Shown: piece after piece, positions 1 to 7,175 of the stretch
Position numbering within the stretch: the first letter of the stretch is position 1
Layout of the letters: every line of letters starts with the position of its first letter
DNA from: Chlorogloeopsis sp038404745
GTDB taxonomy: Bacteria > Cyanobacteriota > Cyanobacteriia > Cyanobacteriales > Nostocaceae
Length of the DNA: 64,000 nt
NCBI RefSeq assembly: GCF_038404745.2
Contig: NZ_JAYKTT020000081.1
Coordinates: 256,033 to 320,032, forward strand
Direction: 5' to 3'
Position numbers and translations under genes: made by a program
Notes under the pieces: model-generated
Told to the model about the DNA's origin: nothing
Databases searched by the model: none
What the model saw: only the letters and a program-made list of their open reading frames with translations

Positions 1-71
1 AGGGAAGCGCCATATGCACGTCTAGCGCTAGCAATAGGTTCGAGGTTATCATCCAAAACATCCACTATCAT
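1..71 (-). CDS. N-terminal fragment of a gene running off the left edge (possibly ProA-like)
   Basis: An ATG at 71 on the minus strand opens a frame with no stop to the window edge; it begins MIVDVLDDNLEP and continues to about 23 residues. The start lies 4 bases after the stop of the upstream 135-residue gene, so the two probably form an operon. The N-terminus resembles my memory of a second, ProA-like gamma-glutamyl phosphate reductase of cyanobacteria. Twenty-three residues are too few to be sure of the family. Confidence 0.4.
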   Translation of the reverse strand, partial: MIVDVLDDNLEPIASARRAYGAS

Positions 72-75
72 TGAA

Positions 76-483
76 TTAACGTCTGTAGGTAAGCCAGACC
101 ATTAGTGCGGGTAGAATCGCCAGCAGCACCGCTACCATTGCCCAAGCTATGATGCTCGATCCACTTGCCAATCGCAGTGCTAGTGGCAACCATATAATCA
201 CTAACACGAAAATAATACCGAGCGCTACTGGTAGATAGCTTTCTCCTAAACGAGGATGAACAACCTGCCAGCTAGAACCATTCCAACGCCAAGCGCGTTT
301 GTAAGGATAGGTAGTGGAAAGCTGCTCCAGCACATAACCATTATCTTCAACTACAAATATTTGCTGACAGCGATCGCATCCAAATGCTTCTGTCAGGGTA
401 ATCGGAACTAACCGTCCCCGACGGCGACAGGGACAGGGATAATCGCTATTGAAATCAAGTTTTTCTGGTTTTTGGGATTGCAC
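76..483 (-). CDS. Small zinc-ribbon-like membrane protein, conserved hypothetical
   Basis: 135 residues. The N-terminal half has two Cys pairs (CPC near residue 17 and CDRC near 36), which look like a small metal-binding ribbon. Two hydrophobic segments follow, about residues 83-105 (YLPVALGIIFVLVIIW) and 110-131 (IIAWAMVAVLLAILPALMVW), so the ribbon is probably held at a membrane. The protein ends in Tyr-Arg-Arg. The next gene starts 4 bases downstream. I do not recognise a function. It is likely real because of its composition, its length and the tight junction with the next gene. Confidence 0.7.
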   Translation of the reverse strand: MQSQKPEKLDFNSDYPCPCRRRGRLVPITLTEAFGCDRCQQIFVVEDNGYVLEQLSTTYPYKRAWRWNGSSWQVVHPRLGESYLPVALGIIFVLVIIWLPLALRLASGSSIIAWAMVAVLLAILPALMVWLTYRR

Positions 484-918
484 AAGCGGTCTTATAACTT
501 GAGCGTGTTTATCAAAAGCAGGGACAACACTATCCCCTTGTAATGTTTTTGGGGCTAGTTACTCTCCTATGCACTCTTTTTATAGCAATTTCAGTCAGTT
601 TATGTGTCTGTTCATTACAGATATATTTTGGCTCAATTCAGCATCGAATAGAATCTGCACTAGAGCATCTAGCCATGTAGCTAATCCTACATAAATCTTG
701 TTTGTTGCATCTAAGTTGCATCTAAGGAATACTTCTACTTTCTCAACACTTTACAAAATTGCCTTTTTCTTGAAAAAAGACTTTTTTATTTTTACTGTTA
801 GCCTGAGAATTAAAAAAACTATATGTCAATACTAGGAGTACTAAACTTAGATGTTCTAAATGCAACAACTAGGCTTCTATACTAGTAAATTTAACTATAT
901 TATAGTTTGAATTTTCAA
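484..918. other. Intergenic region, no gene seen
   Basis: AT-rich stretch between the tRNA-Gly and the zinc-ribbon gene. I see no convincing coding frame or strong hairpin. It probably holds the promoter of the zinc-ribbon gene, but no -35/-10 pair stands out. Confidence 0.5.
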
Positions 919-990
919 AGCGGGTAACGCGATTCGAACGCGCGACATTCACCTTGGCAAGGTGACGCTCTACCACTGAGCTATACCCGC
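919..990 (-). tRNA. tRNA-Gly (anticodon GCC)
   Basis: Read on the minus strand the sequence folds as a tRNA. The acceptor stem is GCGGGTA paired with TACCCGC. The D arm contains GCTC-AGTGGTA-GAGC. The anticodon stem TCACC/GGTGA closes the loop TTGCCAA (anticodon GCC), and the T arm contains the TTCGAAT loop. The 3' CCA is not encoded (the gene ends with a T discriminator followed by A residues), so the tail must be added by a nucleotidyltransferase such as the one at 2442-5159. Confidence 0.97.
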
Positions 991-1055
991 AAACGCCACA
1001 TATATAAATATGTCAGAATCATCGCTGATTGTCAAGGGGTGGTAATAAATTTTGA

Positions 1056-1190
1056 GGGAACAAGGGACAGGGGATTGGGGATAGGTGATAGGGGGACAAG
1101 AGGACAACAGACGCGAGGAGGCGGGGATAGGGCATTGGGGAGATTGTATTTTTCCTATGCCCTTTGCTCCATGCCCCTTGCCCTAGTCCC
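1056..1190. repeat. Short tandem low-complexity tract (G-rich, then C-rich)
   Basis: Variants of GGGGACAGGGGAT and GGGATAGG are followed by the complementary style CCTATGCCCTTTGCTCC and CCCCTTGCCC. Tracts of this kind recur in many gaps of this window. It lies directly downstream of ribH and could form a long G/C-strand hairpin in RNA. Confidence 0.6.
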
Positions 1191-1769
1191 TTAAGCCAGT
1201 TCTTCTCCAGCTGTCGAGAAATCGCCTACGCTGGCACTTTTGAGTGAAGGTGGTAGAGATTGTGAATCACCAGAATAGGGCTGATTAAGGTTAGAACGCA
1301 ATTTCCGCATCAAGCTGCCCATTTCCAGAGCATTCATGGCATAATCCCAACCGTGATTACTTTTAATGCCGGCTCGTTCTAGGGCTTGCTGCATACTGTC
1401 GGTAGTTAAAATGCCAAAAATCACGGGTACGCCAGTTTGAAAGGAAGCAGCAGCAATACCTTTTGCTACCTCAGATGAAACATAATCAAAATGAGGCGTT
1501 TGTCCTCTAATTACAGCGCCCAGGCAAATTATGGCATCGTAGCGACCTGAAAGTGCAAGTTGGCGAGCTACCACCGGAACTTCAAAACTTCCCGGTACCC
1601 AAATGTAATCGACTTGAGAGCCGTGAGGATCGACATCGACGCCGTGGCGTTTCAAGCAATCTTGACAACCCTCTAACAACTTGGTGGTAACTAAGTCATT
1701 GAAACGACCTATCACCAGTGCAAACCGCAAAGGCTCTGTCTGCGTAAAAGTTCCCTCGAAAACTGCCAT
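1191..1769 (-). CDS. ribH: 6,7-dimethyl-8-ribityllumazine synthase
   Basis: Lumazine synthase condenses 5-amino-6-ribitylaminouracil with 3,4-dihydroxy-2-butanone 4-phosphate, the penultimate step of riboflavin synthesis. Family motifs are visible: FNDLVTTKLLEG near residue 24, PGSFEVP near 59, the phosphate/active-site segment VIRGQTPHFDYV near 87, and FGILTTDSMQQALERAG near 118. The core ends around residue 158. The last 34 residues (rich in Ser, Pro and Gly) extend beyond the usual family end and look unstructured. psbZ lies upstream on the same strand, a neighbourhood I recall from other cyanobacteria. The ATG at 1769 gives a normal N-terminus. Confidence 0.96.
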   Translation of the reverse strand: MAVFEGTFTQTEPLRFALVIGRFNDLVTTKLLEGCQDCLKRHGVDVDPHGSQVDYIWVPGSFEVPVVARQLALSGRYDAIICLGAVIRGQTPHFDYVSSEVAKGIAAASFQTGVPVIFGILTTDSMQQALERAGIKSNHGWDYAMNALEMGSLMRKLRSNLNQPYSGDSQSLPPSLKSASVGDFSTAGEELA

Positions 1770-1840
1770 GACCGCCTCTAAATCAACTATACTCTTGCAA
1801 ATATATACATTTCTTCTTTAAAGACAACAGGAGCAGCAAA

Positions 1841-2042
1841 GATAAATAGACGCGGAGAAAGAGAGACGCGGTGACGCAGAAAGTGGGAGAGAATGGAAGA
1901 GTGAGAGTAGAGACAGTGCCTTGTGCCTGCCCTAGAGGAGGAAAGAAATTTTCATTTGCATTCCCCGTGTCTCTAACTCCCAGAGTCTCCGTGTCCCCAC
2001 GTCCTCACGTCCCCGTGTCTGGTTTGTCCCCGCGTCAGTTGC
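1841..2042. repeat. Low-complexity repeat tract (GACGCGG / CCCCGTGTC type)
   Basis: The gap between ribH and psbZ is filled by GACGCGGAGAAAGAGAGACG-like units, then by the near-complementary CCCCGTGTCTC and GTCCCCACGTCCTCACG units. Both halves could pair over a long distance. A 63-codon frame that runs through it on the plus strand has the composition of the repeat and is not a gene. Confidence 0.6.
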
Positions 2043-2086
2043 GCGTTCTGCTATGCTATTAACCTGCTCTAGATTGCAGTTTTTAT

Positions 2087-2275
2087 CTAAACTACGAAAA
2101 AGCTCAATGCCGCGACTACAAGTACTAAGGCAATCCAAGCTCCAGAACCGAGCCACAGCAATCTTTTAGAGTCATTCCAGTTTTGTGGGGTGGCATAGGC
2201 AACGGGAACGCCAATCACCATCACAAAAGATAGGAGGACTAAAGCGAGCAAAGCAAATTGGAATATGATACTCAT
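2087..2275 (-). CDS. psbZ: Photosystem II reaction centre protein Z
   Basis: 62 residues, the usual PsbZ (Ycf9) length. It has two transmembrane helices: MSIIFQFALLALVLLSFVMVIGVPVAYATP, and residues about 38-60 ending VVAALSFFVV. PsbZ is a core subunit of photosystem II in the thylakoid membrane and stabilises its supercomplexes and its contact with phycobilisomes. I chose the ATG at 2275 because the open frame extends 18 codons further upstream (to 2329) without family similarity. It is on the same strand as ribH, downstream. Confidence 0.95.
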   Translation of the reverse strand: MSIIFQFALLALVLLSFVMVIGVPVAYATPQNWNDSKRLLWLGSGAWIALVLVVAALSFFVV

Positions 2276-2376
2276 TTTCCCTTCTCCCAAGACAGCGAAA
2301 ATACTAAAGATAGAATATTTACAGGGCAAAACAGATAGTTTTTCCTTATTGTTAAGCTAGCAGAATTTGCAACACT

Positions 2377-2436
2377 TTAGTCATTAGTCATGTGTCCTCT
2401 GTCTGAATACCAATTGACTAATGACTCATGACTAAA
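2377..2436. repeat. 16-bp inverted repeat just upstream of the DHH-CBS-nucleotidyltransferase gene
   Basis: TTTAGTCATTAGTCAT (2377-2392) pairs with ATGACTCATGACTAAA (2421-2436) with one mismatch. The units belong to the GTCATTAGTCATTTG repeat type that also occurs near 12690, 13530, 28909 and 32930. The right arm ends 5 bases before the ATG at 2442, where no Shine-Dalgarno sequence is visible, so the hairpin could affect translation of that gene. Confidence 0.6.
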
Positions 2437-2441
2437 TAACT

Positions 2442-5159
2442 ATGGATTTAATTTTGTGCCATACGACAGCTGATTTTGACGCCCTGGGAGCAGCGATAGG
2501 ACTAACACGGTTGCTGCCTGGCAGTAAGATTGTGCTGACTGGCGGTGCTCACCCACCTGTGCGAGATTTTTTGGCATTGCATCGAGATGAGTATGCGCTG
2601 ATTGAACGGCGTTCAGTGAATTCAAAAAAAATTCGTTCTTTGACTGTGGTGGATACGCAACATCGCGATCGCCTGGGTAAAGCTGCTGAATGGATAGATT
2701 TACCCCACCTGAAGAAAATCGTAGTTTACGATCATCACCTCGAACAAAATGGCGATATCCCCGCTACACAAGTCTATATTTCGCCTGTAGGAGCAATTAC
2801 AACTCTCATTGTCGAGGAATTGCAAAAACAACACATTTCTCTGTCTCCAGCAGAAGCAACGGCGATGGCTTTAGGAATCCACGTTGATACTGGTTCCCTT
2901 ACTTATGACAACGCCACACCACGAGATGCTCTGGCGTTGGCTTGGTTAATGCAGCAAGGAGCAAGTTTATCGGTAGTAGCAGAGTATGTTGAACCAGGTT
3001 TATCTCCACAATTGCAGCGGTTATTATCGGAAGCTCTTGACAATTTACAGTATCTATGCGTAAGAGGATATACCTTAGCTTGGGTAAGGTTGCAAACCAG
3101 TGCTTTTGTGCCGGGGCTATCAAGCCTTGCTTCCGAGTTGATGGAACTGACAGAAATTAATGCCTTATTGCTAGCTGATGAATATCCTTTGGGAGATGGT
3201 GATTCGCGTTTAACTATCATTGGGCGATCGCAAATTCCCGGTGTCAATCTCAACAAAATATTTCAACCACTCGGTGGTGGGGGGCATTCTCAAGCCACAT
3301 CTTTAAATTTAAGGGGAGCAAGCTATGAGGAAGTTTTAAATCAACTGCTAGAAGGTTTAAAAGCTCAAGTTCCCCATCCACCAACGGCACGAGATTTAAT
3401 GTCTTCTCCAGTTCGTACCATTCGCCCAGATACAACTATTGAAGAAGCACAGCGAATTTTGTTGCGCTACGGACATTCAGGTTTATCTGTAGTGGATGCC
3501 CAAGGAAAGTTATTAGGTATTATTTCCCGTCGAGATATTGACATTGCCTTGCACCACGGTTTTAGTCACGCGCCTGTTAAAGGTTACATGACAAACAATC
3601 CCAAAACAATTACTCCAGATACCACACTGCCAGAAATTGAGTCATTGATGGTGACTTATGATATCGGGCGCTTACCCGTATTAGATAATAGGCAATTAGT
3701 AGGGATTGTTACTCGCACCGATGTGTTGCGGGAACTGCATCAAGAAAGAGAGGGGAATAAAACAGGGGGAGAGCGGGAGAAGGAGAGAGACAAAGAAGAT
3801 GTTGAGGTTCCTAACTTGGCAGAGTTACGCGATCGCCTCGATCCTAAACTTTGGGAATTACTTACCAAAGCATCTGTACAAGCCAAACAGCGAGGTTGGC
3901 ATTTATATTTGGTGGGCGGAGCAGTACGCGACTTGCTGCTAGCGAAAGAAGCTTCTGGCACCTTGATGATTCAAGATATCGATTTAGTTGTCGATGGTTT
4001 CCACAAAGCTGCGGATGTTGGTGCTGGGGTGGAGTTAGCAAAAGCACTTCAACAAATTTATCCGGCAGCACGGTTAGAAATTCACGGTGCTTTTCAAACT
4101 GCTGCCTTACTGTGGCACAAAGATCCAGAATTAGATTCTCTATGGGTAGATATTGCCACTGCCAGAACTGAATTTTATCCTTACCCCGCTGCTAATCCGG
4201 AAGTTGAAGCTAGTTCGATTCGTCAAGATTTGTATCGGCGGGATTTTACGATTAATGCCTTAGCGCTGCGACTCACACCTCCTCATGCTGGTAAATTACT
4301 TGATTTCTTTGGTGGTTTATTGGATTTACAAGCGAAGCAAATTCGCGTTTTACACGCTAACAGCTTTATCGAAGATCCTACCCGCATTTATCGTGGTGTG
4401 CGTTTTGCTGTACGCTTCGGATTTAAAATTGAACCGCAAACTGAAGAATATATTCGCTATGCCATTAACAGTGGCGTTTATGATCGCACTGCCAGAGAAA
4501 ATAATCGCGCACCTGCACTACAAACACGACTAAAAGCAGAATTAAAACACATTTTAGAAGCGCCTTATTGGAAAAGGGCGTTACAGCTACTGGGAGACTT
4601 GGGGGCATTACAGTGCATTCATCCCACCCTAAAGCTAGATGAGGATTTGTTACGGTTATTACGGTTGTTAGAACGTTGTTTGCGAAGATTCGATCCCCAA
4701 CAAACTTTGATTGTTCACTGGCAAATGCGTCTAGAAGCGATCGTCGCTCATTTAGCACCAGAATATCGTGCCAAAGTCGCAAAAAATCTGCAAATGCAAG
4801 AAGATAGTATCGAATGCTTGGAGAATTTAGCTCAGACAGAAGCTGAGGTAAAGGAATCTTTGCCTACCTGCCAGCACCCCAGCCAAGTGGTGAAGTTACT
4901 GCGCCAGTATGACTTACCGATGTTAATTTTAATTGCCCTACACAGTTCACGAGTCATTAGACAGCAGATATGGCATTACTTAACAGTTTGGGCTAACGTT
5001 CAGCCAATTCTCAATGGCAATGACTTGAAGAAATTAGGTTATAAACCGGGGCCACAATATCGCCAAATGCTGGATGATTTACTAGCAGCTACCTTGGATG
5101 GAGAGATTAAAAATAGAGCAGAAGCAGAGAATTTTTTGATACAGCATTATCCTAAGTAA
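2442..5159 (+). CDS. DHH phosphoesterase - CBS pair - tRNA nucleotidyltransferase fusion protein (CCA-adding type)
   Basis: 905 residues with four parts. Residues 1-300 are a DHH/DHHA1 phosphoesterase: the early motif DFDALG (11-16), VVYDHH (94-99) and GGGGHS (near 278). Residues about 313-430 are two CBS domains (start ARDLMSSPV and VKGYMTNNP), which usually bind adenine nucleotides. Residues about 434-453 are a charged low-complexity linker. From about 470 the class II nucleotidyltransferase head shows LVGGAVRDLLL (491), DIDLVVDG (513) and RRDFTINALAL (599), then EDPTRIYRGVRF and a helical RNA-binding tail. The enzyme class adds CCA, or A only, to tRNA 3' ends; the DHH part may degrade short RNAs. 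This fusion is known in cyanobacteria. Which nucleotides this copy adds cannot be read here. Confidence 0.93.
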   Translation: MDLILCHTTADFDALGAAIGLTRLLPGSKIVLTGGAHPPVRDFLALHRDEYALIERRSVNSKKIRSLTVVDTQHRDRLGKAAEWIDLPHLKKIVVYDHHLEQNGDIPATQVYISPVGAITTLIVEELQKQHISLSPAEATAMALGIHVDTGSLTYDNATPRDALALAWLMQQGASLSVVAEYVEPGLSPQLQRLLSEALDNLQYLCVRGYTLAWVRLQTSAFVPGLSSLASELMELTEINALLLADEYPLGDGDSRLTIIGRSQIPGVNLNKIFQPLGGGGHSQATSLNLRGASYEEVLNQLLEGLKAQVPHPPTARDLMSSPVRTIRPDTTIEEAQRILLRYGHSGLSVVDAQGKLLGIISRRDIDIALHHGFSHAPVKGYMTNNPKTITPDTTLPEIESLMVTYDIGRLPVLDNRQLVGIVTRTDVLRELHQEREGNKTGGEREKERDKEDVEVPNLAELRDRLDPKLWELLTKASVQAKQRGWHLYLVGGAVRDLLLAKEASGTLMIQDIDLVVDGFHKAADVGAGVELAKALQQIYPAARLEIHGAFQTAALLWHKDPELDSLWVDIATARTEFYPYPAANPEVEASSIRQDLYRRDFTINALALRLTPPHAGKLLDFFGGLLDLQAKQIRVLHANSFIEDPTRIYRGVRFAVRFGFKIEPQTEEYIRYAINSGVYDRTARENNRAPALQTRLKAELKHILEAPYWKRALQLLGDLGALQCIHPTLKLDEDLLRLLRLLERCLRRFDPQQTLIVHWQMRLEAIVAHLAPEYRAKVAKNLQMQEDSIECLENLAQTEAEVKESLPTCQHPSQVVKLLRQYDLPMLILIALHSSRVIRQQIWHYLTVWANVQPILNGNDLKKLGYKPGPQYRQMLDDLLAATLDGEIKNRAEAENFLIQHYPK

Positions 5160-5185
5160 TTGATATTTAAGTAGATGAAATTTTT

Positions 5186-5305
5186 ATGCAAACACAAACA
5201 CCAAAAAAGTACTACACAATGACAACATATTTACCAGAGGAATCTGAACAATACTATCAAGAATTACTCAATAATTCAGAACTCATAACTTATAACTCAG
5301 TATAA
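5186..5305 (+). CDS. Possible 39-residue small protein
   Basis: An ATG 26 bases after the nucleotidyltransferase gene opens a 39-codon frame starting MQTQTPKKYY and ending ELITYNSV. It contains a Tyr/Glu-rich stretch (YLPEESEQYYQELL). No Shine-Dalgarno sequence precedes it. It could be a small downstream gene or a gene remnant. I do not recognise it. Confidence 0.3.
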   Translation: MQTQTPKKYYTMTTYLPEESEQYYQELLNNSELITYNSV

Positions 5306-5387
5306 ATTATGTGGAAGATATTCTGTTCCCTGTTCCCTCAAAATTTATCCTTGGGGATATTCTAAGTTCTCCCCAATGGTGTTAATT

Positions 5388-6338
5388 TTATTTTTCAACA
5401 GAAAATTGCTGACTTGTCGCGAGTAAATATTCTAAGAAAGTATTAGCAGTAATCGAAAGCTGCTTTTTCTTGGGATATATTACCTGCCATTGGCAACGAA
5501 TTGGCAATCCCTCTATATCCAAAATTGCGAGTTGATTTTTGACTTCTGTAAACTTTAAGGTGTGCAAAGATATAACTGAAAGACCTAAACCGTCAATTAC
5601 AGCTTGGTGAATAGCTTCATTACTGCCGAGTTCTAGGTTGATTCGGGGTGAGATTCCATGCCGCTCAAAAAACTTTTGTATCACCTTGCGGGTTCCTGAA
5701 CCCTCTTCCCGCACAATAAGGGGTTCCTCTGCTAAACACTCCAGAGGTAAGTTACGCTGCTTTGCTAAAGGATGATTGGCAGGAGCGATCGCAACTAGTG
5801 GATTATCTAAAAATTGCTTTGCCTCTATATCGTCTCTCTCTGGTGGACAACTGAGAATATATAAATCGTCAAGGTTGTCATTTAGCCTTGCTAATAGTGC
5901 TTCATGATTGGTAACCTCCAGAGAAACACTAACACCAGGATAAAGTTCGCAAAATGGTTTTAGTAATTTAGGAATGAAATACTTAGTCGTAGTCACTGCC
6001 GCTAGCCGCAGTCGCCCCTGTTTCATCCCCTTCAAGTCATCTATAGTTGTTTCTAACCGTCCTAAGCACTGAAATATTTCTTGACAGGTACTTAAAACTT
6101 CTTTTCCTGCTTCTGTAAGGAAGACACGCTTACCTACTTGTTCAAATAGGGGCATGCCAATAGCCTGTGTTAAATGCTTAACTTGCATAGACACTGTAGG
6201 CTGAGTTACGAACAACTCTTCTGCCGCACGGGTGAAGCTACTGTGCCTTGCTGCTGCTTCAAAAGCCTGTAACTGATCGAGCGTAATAGACTTCAGGAAC
6301 ATATCCTTTTGTCTGATTTCCCCTAAAGAACTTTTCAT
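5388..6338 (-). CDS. LysR-type transcriptional regulator (CmpR/CcmR/RbcR group)
   Basis: 316 residues. The N-terminal winged helix-turn-helix is clear: LDQLQAFEAAARHSSFTRAA, then TQPTVSMQVKHLTQAIG and LFEQVGKRVFLTEAG. A LysR substrate-binding domain follows (GRLRLAAVTTTKYFIPKLL, then NLDDLYIL, SGTRKVIQKFF and GSNEAIHQAV). The effector-domain wording is close to the cyanobacterial regulators of inorganic carbon and RuBisCO genes (CmpR, CcmR/NdhR, RbcR), but I cannot say which. The longest frame starts at 6338; an ATG at 6302 (MFLKSITLDQ) matches the usual family start and may be the real one. Two palindromes at 6398-6461 lie upstream and are good candidates for its own operator. Confidence 0.9.
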   Translation of the reverse strand: MKSSLGEIRQKDMFLKSITLDQLQAFEAAARHSSFTRAAEELFVTQPTVSMQVKHLTQAIGMPLFEQVGKRVFLTEAGKEVLSTCQEIFQCLGRLETTIDDLKGMKQGRLRLAAVTTTKYFIPKLLKPFCELYPGVSVSLEVTNHEALLARLNDNLDDLYILSCPPERDDIEAKQFLDNPLVAIAPANHPLAKQRNLPLECLAEEPLIVREEGSGTRKVIQKFFERHGISPRINLELGSNEAIHQAVIDGLGLSVISLHTLKFTEVKNQLAILDIEGLPIRCQWQVIYPKKKQLSITANTFLEYLLATSQQFSVEK

Positions 6339-6397
6339 GGAAACACGTTTACTAATAGATAACTTACCAGCGCTTTCTAGCTCTCTGCGTAGAGAAG

Positions 6398-6461
6398 TTT
6401 AACAACATGAGGGTTGCTTAATCTTAATATACAGTAGTTTAACAACATTTATGTTGTTTAA
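6398..6461. promoter_or_regulatory. Two LysR-type operator-like palindromes
   Basis: The right copy, AACAACATTTATGTTGTT (6441-6458), is a perfect 8-bp inverted repeat around TT, flanked by GTTT and TAA. The left copy starts with the same GTTTAACAACAT (6397-6408) and has a degenerate right arm (GGGTTGCTTAA). The spacing of equal points is 40 bp, close to four helical turns, so dimers bound to both would lie on the same DNA face. They sit 60-123 bases upstream of the longest LysR start, in the gap to the divergent gene at 6691. This is the classic layout for LysR autoregulation. That these are real binding sites is inference. Confidence 0.6.
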
Positions 6462-6690
6462 GTCGAACAGTATAATACCTCAAGTCATAATGCTGGTTCC
6501 TATGCAATCTCTCAAAGTTAGTACTGTCGGCAGTTGGCTATTAATAAGGATGAATATATAGCTATAGAGCGACCTGCAATAAAATCACCAAATTGCAAGT
6601 CTATATATTTCTATTGCCAACACAAAAGCAGAAGCAGCAAAGCAGACGGGCAAGTTATAATTTTTTTGCGGATAGGCGTAACAAAAATTT

Positions 6691-7017
6691 ATGAGTAACC
6701 CCCTTGTACAAGCATTTTTTGTAGGCAGAGCAGTAGCTGAAGTTCTTTCTGAACGTTTAGAAAATGCCTTTACCGATGCTTTGAGTGAACTAGGCAAACT
6801 TGATGCTGAACTCAGAGAAGAAATGCGCCAGTTTACAGAAGAAGTCATGGAGCGCGCAAATCGAGCTGCTGATGCAACTGCTAGTGGTGTTAATACTACA
6901 GTAGTTAGGCAAACTGGTTCCGAACCTATTGATTTGCAAGCAATGATTGATGAACTGCGAGCAGAAATCGCCCTCCTGCGAACAGAATTACAACGTTATC
7001 GCAGTAGTAAAGGCTGA
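6691..7017 (+). CDS. Conserved cyanobacterial coiled-coil protein (DUF6825-like)
   Basis: 108 residues, almost all predicted helix. The N-terminus MSNPLVQAFFVGRAVAEVL is followed by an amphipathic acidic region (LSELGKLDAELREEMRQF), and a C-terminal coiled coil (LQAMIDELRAEIALLRTELQRY). It matches a short protein found next to ABC1 kinases in cyanobacteria and plant plastids, which I know as DUF6825. It has no transmembrane segment or catalytic motif. It is 158 bases upstream of the ABC1-family kinase on the same strand, with a repeat element between. A functional link to that kinase is inferred from position only. Confidence 0.75.
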   Translation: MSNPLVQAFFVGRAVAEVLSERLENAFTDALSELGKLDAELREEMRQFTEEVMERANRAADATASGVNTTVVRQTGSEPIDLQAMIDELRAEIALLRTELQRYRSSKG

Positions 7018-7043
7018 TAAAAATAAACCCATATTGATTTAGA

Positions 7044-7102
7044 GGCGGGTTGATGTAGAAAATATTTCATAAAGTTTAGAGAGTTGTCCCTAAAACCCGC
7101 CC
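7044..7102. repeat. Inverted-repeat element, family A (diverged copy)
   Basis: It begins GGCGGGTTGATGTAGAA and ends AAAACCCGCCC, so the ends are inverted copies of about 8 bp. The interior is diverged from the other copies of this family (13461-13528, 14770-14836, 29555-29599, 12768-12834). It contains no open frame. Confidence 0.5.
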
Positions 7103-7175
7103 GTACAGTGATGAGTTGTAAATAACCCACACCTAACAACAACAAATAACAACCAACAACCAATTAGGGTTAAGA

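Noticed and set aside
1871..2062. 63-codon frame in the gap between ribH and psbZ
   Set aside because: It reads through tandem repeats; the composition is that of the repeat.
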